DNA of 64,000 bases from the NCBI GenBank assembly GCA_937879855.1, contig CALFMO010000008.1, forward strand, positions 124,001 through 188,000, in the 5' to 3' direction. A program made the position numbers and the translations under genes. The notes beneath the pieces are model-generated. The model did no database searches, was not told the origin of the DNA, and worked only from the letters and a program-made list of their open reading frames with translations. This stretch comes from an uncultured Acidobacteriaceae bacterium. GTDB taxonomy: Bacteria > Acidobacteriota > Terriglobia > Terriglobales > Acidobacteriaceae. Shown here one piece after another: positions 38,397-45,901 of the stretch (the stretch's first letter is position 1; each line of letters starts with the position of its first letter).

Positions 38397-38610
38397 CTCC
38401 GCAGAGGGCTTTCAAATGGCGGCAAGCCCTCGGAAATGAAATCATGATGTTCCTTCGCTGCCGCAATTCCGCCAGTCCAGAGGCGATTTTCTGCGATAGC
38501 CAACCGGAATCATAATTTCTATTCCTGAAACATTAAATTTGTCAATAAAAATCACTGGAACTTGCGCTGTGGCGAACATTCATCGGCCAAGTCGGTGCGA
38601 CTTAACGGGG

Positions 38611-39411
38611 CTAGGAATCGAATTTCTGGCGCTCTCGCGAGATTCCTCCGATCTCTTGGGAAAGCTGAGAACTCGCTCGTTTCAAGGTTTGGCGTACGAT
38701 AGCCGTGGTGGTGTGGTCGCCAATTCGGCGGATGTAGGGAACGGTTAGCGCAGCAACCGCATACCCATGCTCGTCCAACACGGGATAACTGACATTGATG
38801 ATTCCCTCCACCTCGTAACTTTCCTTCTCTTCATAGCCTCGCTCCTTGATGGCGGCAAGATGCGAAGTCAGATCACGCGGAGGCTCAGTTTTGCTGCGTT
38901 TGCACCAAGTCTGTATGGCACGTGCCCGAGCTTCTTGCGTTTGGTGTGCCAGGATCACGTGGCCTGTAGCAGCATGCATGAGATCCACAACGGCACCAGC
39001 CTTGACATAGAAGCCCGGGCTGACGGGGGAATCCACCTGCGCAATAATCACGACCTGACCCCCGTTGAGTACACCCAAATGACAGGACTGACCAAGTTCG
39101 TGAGCAGCTTGCTGCATGATCGGCAAAGCTTGCATAGTCATGCGTTTGATCGGCGGATGCTCTTGCGCGAGCTTGAACAGGTGTAAGCTGAGATGGTAAC
39201 GATCGCTGTGCGGGCTCTGCGCAATGTAGCCACGTTCTTCGAGACATAACAGCATGCGAAAGATCTCGGAAATCGTGCGGCCGAGCTTCCGTGCCACGTC
39301 ACTTTTCGTGAGTCCCGACGGCTCGCTGGCAAACAGCTCCAATATATCCAAGCCTTTCTCAAGAGCCGGAGTCGGGTACCGACTGGAAGCTTTAGGCGCC
39401 TTTTTCCTCAT
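38611..39411 (-). CDS. IclR-family transcriptional regulator (copy B)
   Basis: 266 residues, identical to the regulator at 10378 apart from the extreme C-terminus (KFDS here). HTH about 14-75, effector domain about 85-255. It is divergent from the esterase-led fucose operon and downstream of nothing else, with the fuconate dehydratase ending the same leftward unit 214 bp later. Having two interchangeable copies means deletion of one locus would leave regulation intact. Expected to repress receptor and catabolic promoters until a fucose intermediate appears (inference from IclR biology and the shared operator). Confidence 0.93.
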   Translation of the reverse strand: MRKKAPKASSRYPTPALEKGLDILELFASEPSGLTKSDVARKLGRTISEIFRMLLCLEERGYIAQSPHSDRYHLSLHLFKLAQEHPPIKRMTMQALPIMQQAAHELGQSCHLGVLNGGQVVIIAQVDSPVSPGFYVKAGAVVDLMHAATGHVILAHQTQEARARAIQTWCKRSKTEPPRDLTSHLAAIKERGYEEKESYEVEGIINVSYPVLDEHGYAVAALTVPYIRRIGDHTTTAIVRQTLKRASSQLSQEIGGISRERQKFDS

Positions 39412-39562
39412 AAATTCTCGAAGCCAACCCGCTGGGTTAGGGTGAACACAACTGGCAATGATGCTGAAGTGTCAACGGATCTTCTTGCAGCATTGGTCCG
39501 TTGCCAACCTGACCGCGCCCACCCGCCAGATCGTTGAAATACTATCGCACTTAGAAAAATTC

Positions 39563-39633
39563 TTGACAAAGGCATAAGGACTGGCATAATGTGCCTGTTT
39601 TCGTGGGCGCATATTATGTTTTATATATGAAAT
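39563..39633 (+). promoter_or_regulatory. Sigma-70 promoter plus IclR-type palindrome for the fucose catabolic operon
   Basis: TTGACA (39563-39568), 16-bp spacer, CATAAT (39585-39590), then TTTTATATATGAAAT (39619-39633). It faces right toward the esterase at 39724. Confidence 0.72.
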
Positions 39634-39723
39634 TAGCGAGGATTGCAATTAATCGGGTTTGGTGTCACGGGATCCAAGGTGCGGCAGTGCACTGACACAA
39701 GTTACGGATGAGGACAAGCGAGA

Positions 39724-41220
39724 ATGGACGAGATTACCCAAAGCGAGAGAATAGCCTCACAAAGGCTATCTAGTCTGGAGTCACCGGCGCGACGCTTACT
39801 TATGAAAGGTATGGCAGGCCTTGGCGCGACGCTTGCGTCTTCCTCACTCTCTCCGGCCATCGCTGCTCAGGCTCAGCGTCATCAGCCGGGGGCGCCTGGC
39901 AATCAGGTTTCTCCTGTCCAGGATGGGTGGGGACCTTTTACCCCGTCGAGCGGTGCAGGTCGATATCTCCAGCTTTCTTACCCACCGTCCACAAGCAAAG
40001 GCGAGCTCCAGCTTGGTGCCGTATATACCCTCTGGATCCCTGACGATATCAAAATCGTGAGAGCGGTGATCGTTCATCAGCACGGCGCCAGCATTCCCGC
40101 CGCTCAGGCAGGGGCAACTTCTGCTTACGATTTGCACTGGCAAGCTCTTGCGAAGAAATGGAACTGCGTCCTTCTTGGACCTTCCTATCATGTTCTGAAC
40201 GATGCGATTGACCTGACTCCAGGAGGCGCCGAGCTGTGGTTCGACCCGAGACAGGGTTCTGAGCGTGTTTTCCTTCGGGCGTTGGACGAGTTTGCGACAA
40301 AGTCGGGCCACGCGGAAATCGCTACGGCCCCGTGGTGTCTCTGGGGCCACTCTGGTGGCGGGATATGGGCCAATGTAATGAGCATTCTCCACTCCGACCG
40401 AGTGCTCGCTGCTTTTCTTCGTTCGGGTACGGCGGCGATGTTTCGTTCGAGGCCAGAGTTTGTCCAGCCTGAAGTTCCACCTGCGATCTATGAGATTCCT
40501 ACGATGGTTAACTTCGGCGTAGGAGAAAGAGGAAACCGTCCCTGGGACGGCTCCATTGCCACATTCCAGGAGTACCGAGCCCAGGGATCTCCCATTGGGT
40601 TCGCTCCCGATCCGCGTACGGGACACTTCTGCGGGGATTCCCGGTATCTCGCGATCCCGTTCTTCGACGCTTGCCTTCAAATGCGCTTAACCGAATGGAG
40701 CAAGATCTTAAGGCCGGTGGACCTGACTTCTGCATGGCTGGCAACTCCGTTCGGGGACACCGCCATGCCTGCAGCGGAATTCAAAGGGGATCCTAACAAG
40801 GCCGCGTGGTTGCCGAATGCGGCGGTAGCAAAAATCTGGATGGAGTATGTTAAAAGTGGAACCGTCAGCGACGCGGGCGCACCCCCTGCTCCAGTCAATG
40901 TGCGAGCGAACGCTGATGCAAATCACGGCAATGAGATCACATGGGAAGCCGAGGCTGATATCGTCAGTGGACTCGGTGGCTTCATCGTCCTTCGAGACGG
41001 GCACGGGATAGCGAAGCTTCCCACGCAACCTCCAGAAGTGGTGTATGGGCGCCTACTCTTTCAGGGCCTCTCTTATCACGACACTCCAGTGGCACCAATC
41101 CCTCTGATGAAGCACGTTGACATGTCTGCCCATCCTGGTGCCAAACACGTCTATACGGTGATCGCTTTGAGCGGTGCGGGCGTGCCTTCCATGCCCTCCT
41201 TGCCAGCAACCGTCGAGTGA
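39724..41220 (+). CDS. Exported alpha/beta-hydrolase (esterase-like) with C-terminal beta-sandwich
   Basis: 498 residues. The N-terminus has a Tat-like signal (ARRLLMKGMAGLGATLASSS). The hydrolase core carries AVIVHQHGASIP, the nucleophile elbow LWGHSGGGIWAN (Ser about 216) and DPRTGHFCGDSR, which may supply the acid and His. The last ~130 residues (APPAPVNVRANADANHGNEI onward) look like a fibronectin-III-type domain. It is first in the operon leading to the fucose dehydrogenases, so an esterase removing acyl groups from fucosylated glycans is plausible. Its first ~40 codons recur in the chimeric frame at 15657. Confidence 0.85.
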   Translation: MDEITQSERIASQRLSSLESPARRLLMKGMAGLGATLASSSLSPAIAAQAQRHQPGAPGNQVSPVQDGWGPFTPSSGAGRYLQLSYPPSTSKGELQLGAVYTLWIPDDIKIVRAVIVHQHGASIPAAQAGATSAYDLHWQALAKKWNCVLLGPSYHVLNDAIDLTPGGAELWFDPRQGSERVFLRALDEFATKSGHAEIATAPWCLWGHSGGGIWANVMSILHSDRVLAAFLRSGTAAMFRSRPEFVQPEVPPAIYEIPTMVNFGVGERGNRPWDGSIATFQEYRAQGSPIGFAPDPRTGHFCGDSRYLAIPFFDACLQMRLTEWSKILRPVDLTSAWLATPFGDTAMPAAEFKGDPNKAAWLPNAAVAKIWMEYVKSGTVSDAGAPPAPVNVRANADANHGNEITWEAEADIVSGLGGFIVLRDGHGIAKLPTQPPEVVYGRLLFQGLSYHDTPVAPIPLMKHVDMSAHPGAKHVYTVIALSGAGVPSMPSLPATVE

Positions 41221-41594
41221 AGGAACAGGCCGAAGCGCCAACGCAAATCTTTTAGTTCACGCTCAGCTGACAATATGGAGTATCCAGTAAAACTGCTTGA
41301 CAAGCAGAGACCGTAGCGATATATCACTTGAGTAATTTTATTAACAAACATATATTTTTATACGCTAAATAGCATCGCGCGTCGGCTAGTTTTCCAATTT
41401 CCGAAAGGACGAGCACTCCACTCCCCTTGTTGTTTTGGTTCTCGGACCGCCGTGCGCTGGTAACGGAGCTTAGTCCGGCATGTTGGGCTAACCTCTAGGC
41501 GAAAGCATTTCGAAATAGCGGTGTGTTCCGCTTCTATCGCGGGAAGCGCCGAAAGACCTCCGAAGGGCGAAGTGTCATATAGGAGAACTGATCT
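41221..41594. other. Intergenic region between esterase and fucose dehydrogenase genes
   Basis: 374 bp without a gene. An A/T-rich patch (about 41325-41370, with ACAAACATATATTTTTATAC) vaguely resembles the shared palindrome but does not match it. A weak internal promoter is possible; I see no terminator. Confidence 0.45.
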
Positions 41595-42395
41595 CTGAGC
41601 TTTCCCAAATTAAACGCGAAGACCTTCACGTTACACGGCCGCACGGCAGTTATCACGGGTGCTGCCAGTGGCATCGGTCGAGCGATTGGCCACATGTTTG
41701 CGGCAAACGGCGCTTCAGTGCGCCTCTTGGACATTAATCGAACGCATGCAGAAACGGTTGCGGCGGAGATTACCAGGGCTGGTGGGACAGCCTCGGCATA
41801 TGAGTGCGACGTGAGTGATAGGGTCTCTGTTGGATCGACATTCCATACAATTTTGCAGCAGGGTCAGGTTGACATTCTCGTAAATAATGCTGGCATCTCG
41901 CATATTGGTACGGTCGAAAGCACGACCGAACACGATTTCGACCGCCTTTTTCGCGTGAATGTCAAAGGCTATTTCAACTGTATCAATGCCGTGATCGGAA
42001 CGATGAAGTCTGCAGAAGGCGGAGTCATTCTAAACATGGCTTCAGTAGCCGGATCTGCCGGACTGGCTGATCGCTTCGCTTACTCCACCAGCAAAGGCGC
42101 GGTGATTGCGATGACTTATTCTGTCGCGCGTGACTATATCGGACACAACATTCGTTGTAACTGCATTTCCCCGGCCCGGGTGCATACGACCTTCGTGGAT
42201 GACTATCTGAAGAAGAATTACCCCGGCCGCGAGCAGGAGACGTTCGAGAAACTGGCGAAGACTCAGCCGATCGGCAGAATGGGCGAACCGGAAGAAGTAG
42301 CCTCGCTAGCCCTCTTCTTGTGTTCTGATGCGGCTTCGTTCATTACCGGAGTGAATTACCCTCTGGATGGCGGCTTCATGAATTTGCACGGCTGA
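41595..42395 (+). CDS. SDR dehydrogenase, likely 2-keto-3-deoxy-L-fuconate dehydrogenase (CTG start)
   Basis: The SDR fold needs residues upstream of the first ATG (41694): LHGRTAVITGAASGIGRAIG, with the TGAASGIG cofactor motif, lies at 41625-41690. The frame has a stop at 41589 and no ATG, GTG or TTG before the motif, leaving CTG at 41595, eight bases after AGGAGA (41581-41586). That gives 266 residues, normal for SDRs. NNAGISHIG, MASVAGSAG and YSTSKGAVIAM carry the catalytic Asn, Ser, Tyr and Lys. In the operon it precedes L-fucose dehydrogenase by 13 bp, so it should oxidise 2-keto-3-deoxy-L-fuconate to the 2,4-diketo acid cleaved by the FAH enzyme at 44858. Confidence 0.85.
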   Translation: MSFPKLNAKTFTLHGRTAVITGAASGIGRAIGHMFAANGASVRLLDINRTHAETVAAEITRAGGTASAYECDVSDRVSVGSTFHTILQQGQVDILVNNAGISHIGTVESTTEHDFDRLFRVNVKGYFNCINAVIGTMKSAEGGVILNMASVAGSAGLADRFAYSTSKGAVIAMTYSVARDYIGHNIRCNCISPARVHTTFVDDYLKKNYPGREQETFEKLAKTQPIGRMGEPEEVASLALFLCSDAASFITGVNYPLDGGFMNLHG

Positions 42396-42408
42396 TAGCG
42401 AGCGAACA

Positions 42409-43179
42409 GTGGACCTGCAACTTGAAAACAAAGTGGTGCTGGTTACCGGCGGAGGCAAAGGCATTGGCGCCGCTATCGTACGAGCCACCGCTGCCGAGGC
42501 AGCGATTCCTGTCATTGTGGACCGTGACGCTGAAGCCAGCAAAAACCTTCATGCCGAGGTACGCACAGGCCACGTGATCATCGCGGATCTGTCGTCACCA
42601 GCGGATTGCCAAACTGCGATCAATTCGACAGTCGGAAAGTTTGGCCGCCTTGATGCTCTCGTGAACAACGCGGGGATAAATGACAAGGTCGGTCTGGAGC
42701 ATGGAACTCCAGAACAATACGGAGACTCACTAGGCCGCAATCTGCTGCATTACTACAACATGGCGCATTTCGCGCTCCCATATCTGAAGAAAACGCGCGG
42801 CTGCATCGTGAACATCAGTTCAAAAACCGCGATCACCGGTCAAGGTGGTACGTCAGGATATGCGTCATCGAAAGGAGCGATATTGGCTTTGACCCGCGAA
42901 TGGGCGGCGGAGTTGCTAGGCTACCGCATTCGCGTGAATGCTGTTATTCCCGCAGAGGTCATGACTCCGCTCTATCGTCAGTGGCTTGACACATTCCCTG
43001 ATCCGGAACGAAAGCTTGAGTCCGTCTTGTCCAAGATCCCTCTTGATCAGAGAATGACCACACCGGACGAGATCGCGGCTATGGTAGTCTTCCTGCTTTC
43101 TGCCCGGGCAGCACACATCACCGGTCAGCATGTGTTTGTGGATGGCGGGTACGTGCACCTTGATCGGGCGTTAACCTAA
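42409..43179 (+). CDS. L-fucose dehydrogenase (SDR family)
   Basis: 256-residue SDR with GTG start. MDLQLENKVVLVTGGGKGIG is the characteristic opening of bacterial L-fucose dehydrogenases. Catalytic residues are in NNAGIN, NISSKTAITG and YASSKGAILAL; the chain ends DGGYVHLDRALT. It would convert L-fucose to L-fuconolactone with NAD(P)+. Gaps of 13 bp before and 3 bp after show tight coupling to the KDF dehydrogenase and FucP genes. The alternative, an aldose dehydrogenase of other specificity, is less likely given the transporter and mutarotase beside it. Confidence 0.87.
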   Translation: MDLQLENKVVLVTGGGKGIGAAIVRATAAEAAIPVIVDRDAEASKNLHAEVRTGHVIIADLSSPADCQTAINSTVGKFGRLDALVNNAGINDKVGLEHGTPEQYGDSLGRNLLHYYNMAHFALPYLKKTRGCIVNISSKTAITGQGGTSGYASSKGAILALTREWAAELLGYRIRVNAVIPAEVMTPLYRQWLDTFPDPERKLESVLSKIPLDQRMTTPDEIAAMVVFLLSARAAHITGQHVFVDGGYVHLDRALT

Positions 43180-43182
43180 GAA

Positions 43183-44484
43183 ATGACAACCTCAGCACCC
43201 ATCACCGAGCGGCGATATGTCGCGCCACTGATTCTCGTCACCACCCTGTTTTTTCTCTGGGCGCTGGGAGTCAACCTCAATGATGTTCTCATCCCGCATT
43301 TGAAGAAGGTCTTCGATCTGAACGACTTTCAATCGGCACTCATTCAGGTGGCATTCTTCGGCGGTTATTGCCTTTCCGCGTTGCCAGCAGGACGGCTGCT
43401 GGAAAGGATCGGCTACAAGAATGGAATCGTTGTTGGTTTGGTTACGTGCGCGGCGGGCGCGCTGCTGTTTATTCCGGCGGCCTCAATTCAGGTGTATGGA
43501 TTATTTCTTTTTGCTTCATTTGTGATGGCGTGCGGCCAGGGAGTCCTCGAGGTCGCTGCCAACCCTTATGTGACGCTTCTGGGGCCGGCGGAAACTTCAG
43601 AGCGGCGGCTAAATCTGGCCCAGTCGTTCAACGCCGTGGGCGCAGTGGTGACACCGTTCATCGGCGCGGCTTTTATTCTCTCGGCTCTCGAGTATTCCCG
43701 TGAGAAGTTGACGACCATGACGCCCACAGAGACGGCCGCTTATCGCACGGCGGTGGTCAGCACTGTGAGGATCCCTTACCTCATCATAGCCGCACTTTTT
43801 CTCGCCTACGCTGCTGTGATTTTTCTTTCCCAATTGCCAGAAGTCGGCGCAACTGACGGAGCTGTGAGGCAGGAGTCAACCGGGGAAGAGCTGCGCGATA
43901 TCTGGCGTTATGGCCACCTGGTAAAAGGAGTGATCGCACAATTCTTCTACGTTGGCGCTCAAATCGGCGTAGCCAGCTTCGTCATTCGACTGGCGCAGCA
44001 TAGTATTCCTGGAATGCTCCAAAAGGATGCTGCGTTCTATTTGAAGTTGCATTTGATTGGCTTCATGCTTGGAAGGTTCTCCGGTTCCTACATTATGAAG
44101 CGCGTGCCTGCCGCCAGGCTGCTTTCATGGTTTGCGTTCTCGACTCTGATCTGTCTCCTGGTGGTTCTTCTCGGCTCCGGTGTGGCTCCCCTGTGGGCGG
44201 TCGTCCTGATCGGTTTCTTTCATTCGATCATGTTCCCCACCATCTTTGCCCTAAGCATTAAGCAGCTTGGGCGATACACAAAACTGGGGTCGTCCTTGTT
44301 GGTGGCTTCAATCTTGGGTGGGGCCATCTTTCCCGCCATCATGGGATTCATCTCCGACCACAGCAACATTCGCGTCGCTTTCATAGTTCCCCTAATCTGC
44401 CAGGCCTATGTGCTCTACTTTGCGCTGCGCGGCTATCGGCCTGTTCTGGTACCTCAAGTTGCCGAACTGAGTACCGTGAAATGA
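43183..44484 (+). CDS. fucP: L-fucose:H+ symporter (MFS, FucP family)
   Basis: Inner-membrane sugar permease of 433 residues with 12 predicted membrane helices. The FucP signature regions are present: FFLWALGVNLNDVLIPHLKK, FFGGYCLSALPAGRLLERIG, ANPYVTLLGPAETSERRLNL and QSFNAVGAVVTPFIGA. The C-terminal half carries FYVGAQIGVASFVI and SIMFPTIFALSIKQLG, as in the family. It starts 3 bp after the L-fucose dehydrogenase stop and overlaps the mutarotase by 4 bp (ATGA). Imports L-fucose released in the periplasm by the fucosidases at 11621 and 13068. Confidence 0.93.
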   Translation: MTTSAPITERRYVAPLILVTTLFFLWALGVNLNDVLIPHLKKVFDLNDFQSALIQVAFFGGYCLSALPAGRLLERIGYKNGIVVGLVTCAAGALLFIPAASIQVYGLFLFASFVMACGQGVLEVAANPYVTLLGPAETSERRLNLAQSFNAVGAVVTPFIGAAFILSALEYSREKLTTMTPTETAAYRTAVVSTVRIPYLIIAALFLAYAAVIFLSQLPEVGATDGAVRQESTGEELRDIWRYGHLVKGVIAQFFYVGAQIGVASFVIRLAQHSIPGMLQKDAAFYLKLHLIGFMLGRFSGSYIMKRVPAARLLSWFAFSTLICLLVVLLGSGVAPLWAVVLIGFFHSIMFPTIFALSIKQLGRYTKLGSSLLVASILGGAIFPAIMGFISDHSNIRVAFIVPLICQAYVLYFALRGYRPVLVPQVAELSTVK

Positions 44485-44819
44485 ACCGCCGATTCTGTTT
44501 CGCTCTCGACTTGAAAGGCGATCCCGCTCTGATTGCGGAGTACAGGAAATACCACGAGAAAATCTGGCCCGAGATCACGCAAGGCTTAAAGGACTCCGGT
44601 ATTGAAGATCTGGAAATTTACCTGCTCGGCACACGCATGTTCATGATCATGGAAGTAAACGAGAGCTTTTCGTTCGAAAAGAAAGCCAAGGCCGACCAGC
44701 AGAATCCGAAGGTTCAAGCTTGGGAGCAGCTCATGTGGAAATTCCAGCAAGCGTTGCCGGAAGCGAAGCCTGGCGAAAAATGGCCGCGCATGGAACGTAT
44801 TTTTAAACTAGAACCTTAG
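44481..44819 (+). CDS. L-rhamnose/L-fucose mutarotase family protein
   Basis: 112-residue member of the L-rhamnose mutarotase family, interconverting alpha and beta anomers of a 6-deoxy-sugar. Motifs: RFCFALDLKGDPALIAEYRK, YHEKIWPEI with the conserved His, EDLEIYLLGTRMFMIMEVN and a Trp-rich helix around EQLMWKFQ. The start overlaps the FucP stop (ATGA). By context it works on L-fucose; by sequence family it belongs with RhaM rather than FucU. Confidence 0.9.
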   Translation: MNRRFCFALDLKGDPALIAEYRKYHEKIWPEITQGLKDSGIEDLEIYLLGTRMFMIMEVNESFSFEKKAKADQQNPKVQAWEQLMWKFQQALPEAKPGEKWPRMERIFKLEP

Positions 44820-44857
44820 CTGCCAGGCACATCAAGCTCTCGCAGCGAGACTAAACC

Positions 44858-45736
44858 TTGAGACTTATTCGATTCGGCGAAGCTGGCAGAGAACGGCCGG
44901 GAGTCCTCCTCGACGACGGCGCCCGTCTGGATGTCTCGGATTTCGCGTCGGATTATGACGAGGCATTTTTCGCGCGAGGCGGCATGGATGCCCTTCGCGG
45001 TTGGCTGAAAACCCACGTCTCTTCGGCTTCGCGCGCCCCGTCCACAATACGTCTGGGTCCGCCAATTTGTCGTCCTAGCAAAATCATTTGCATCGGACTC
45101 AACTACCGCGACCACGCGGCGGAGACCGGGGCTGCAATTCCGAAAGAGCCAGTCATCTTCTTCAAAGCAACGACATCCCTAGTCGGACCAAACGATGCGC
45201 TGGTGATTCCGAGGAATGCCACCAAGGTGGACTGGGAAGTCGAACTTGCTGTGGTGGTGGGCAAGACCGCGCTCTATGTCCCGACAAAGGAAGCACTCGA
45301 TTACGTAGCCGGATACGTCTTGCACAACGACTATTCTGAGCGCAGTTTTCAGCTCGAGCGCGGAGGTCAGTGGGTGAAAGGCAAAAGCGCAGATACTTTC
45401 GCTCCCTTAGGCCCGTTTCTTGCCTCTCCCGACGAGCTTCCTGATCCGAGCAATCTGAAGATGTGGCTCAAGGTTAACGGGGAGGTTCGGCAAAACAGTT
45501 CCACCGCCAATATGATCTTCGATGTTGCGACGCTCCTCTCCTACGTGAGCCAGTTCATGACGTTGCTTCCCGGAGACGTAATCAGCACCGGCACACCAGC
45601 CGGGGTTGGGCTGGGAATGAAGCCGCCGCAGTATCTCAAATCTGGAGACGTAGTCGAGTTGGGGATTGAAGGGCTTGGCGAATCCCAGCAACTCGTTGTG
45701 AACTTCTCAGAGCGGCGCTATTCAAAGATGCGGTGA
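44858..45736 (+). CDS. FAH-family 2,4-diketo-3-deoxy-L-fuconate hydrolase
   Basis: 292-residue fumarylacetoacetate-hydrolase-family enzyme, TTG start. It should split 2,4-diketo-3-deoxy-L-fuconate into pyruvate and L-lactate, ending the pathway. Family motifs: KIICIGLNYRDHAAETGAAI, EPVIFFKATTSLVGPNDALV, WEVELAVVVGK with Glu metal ligands, GYVLHNDYSERSFQLERGGQ, KGKSADTFAPLGPF and VISTGTPAGVGLGM. It lies 38 bp after the mutarotase. A close relative type acts on the rhamnose analogue, so the 6-deoxy-sugar specificity rests on context. Confidence 0.9.
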   Translation: MRLIRFGEAGRERPGVLLDDGARLDVSDFASDYDEAFFARGGMDALRGWLKTHVSSASRAPSTIRLGPPICRPSKIICIGLNYRDHAAETGAAIPKEPVIFFKATTSLVGPNDALVIPRNATKVDWEVELAVVVGKTALYVPTKEALDYVAGYVLHNDYSERSFQLERGGQWVKGKSADTFAPLGPFLASPDELPDPSNLKMWLKVNGEVRQNSSTANMIFDVATLLSYVSQFMTLLPGDVISTGTPAGVGLGMKPPQYLKSGDVVELGIEGLGESQQLVVNFSERRYSKMR

Positions 45737-45901
45737 ACCGCTCACCAGTTCTTCTGCCCTCCCCATACACCGACCAACATGGCTGACCAAGGTCAATTCG
45801 ACGCTGAGACGCCACGATTTTTATTGACAGATATACTATTTCGGTAATAGAAAAGTGCGGCGAAGTGAATTGGGCACTAAGACGAACGGAGGATCGCGCC
45901 C

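Larger units (their letters stand above)
38572..39633. repeat. Direct repeat B: IclR gene plus divergent promoter (~1.06 kb)
   Basis: Second copy of 10339-11400, same orientation, no indels. Flanking genes differ: fuconate dehydratase and esterase here, decayed dehydratase and fucosidase at copy A. Confidence 0.93.

Noticed and set aside
41325..41370. Fifth copy of the IclR palindrome
   Set aside because: The A/T-rich stretch lacks the GAAAT half and the spacing to sigma-70 boxes, so I did not call it an operator.
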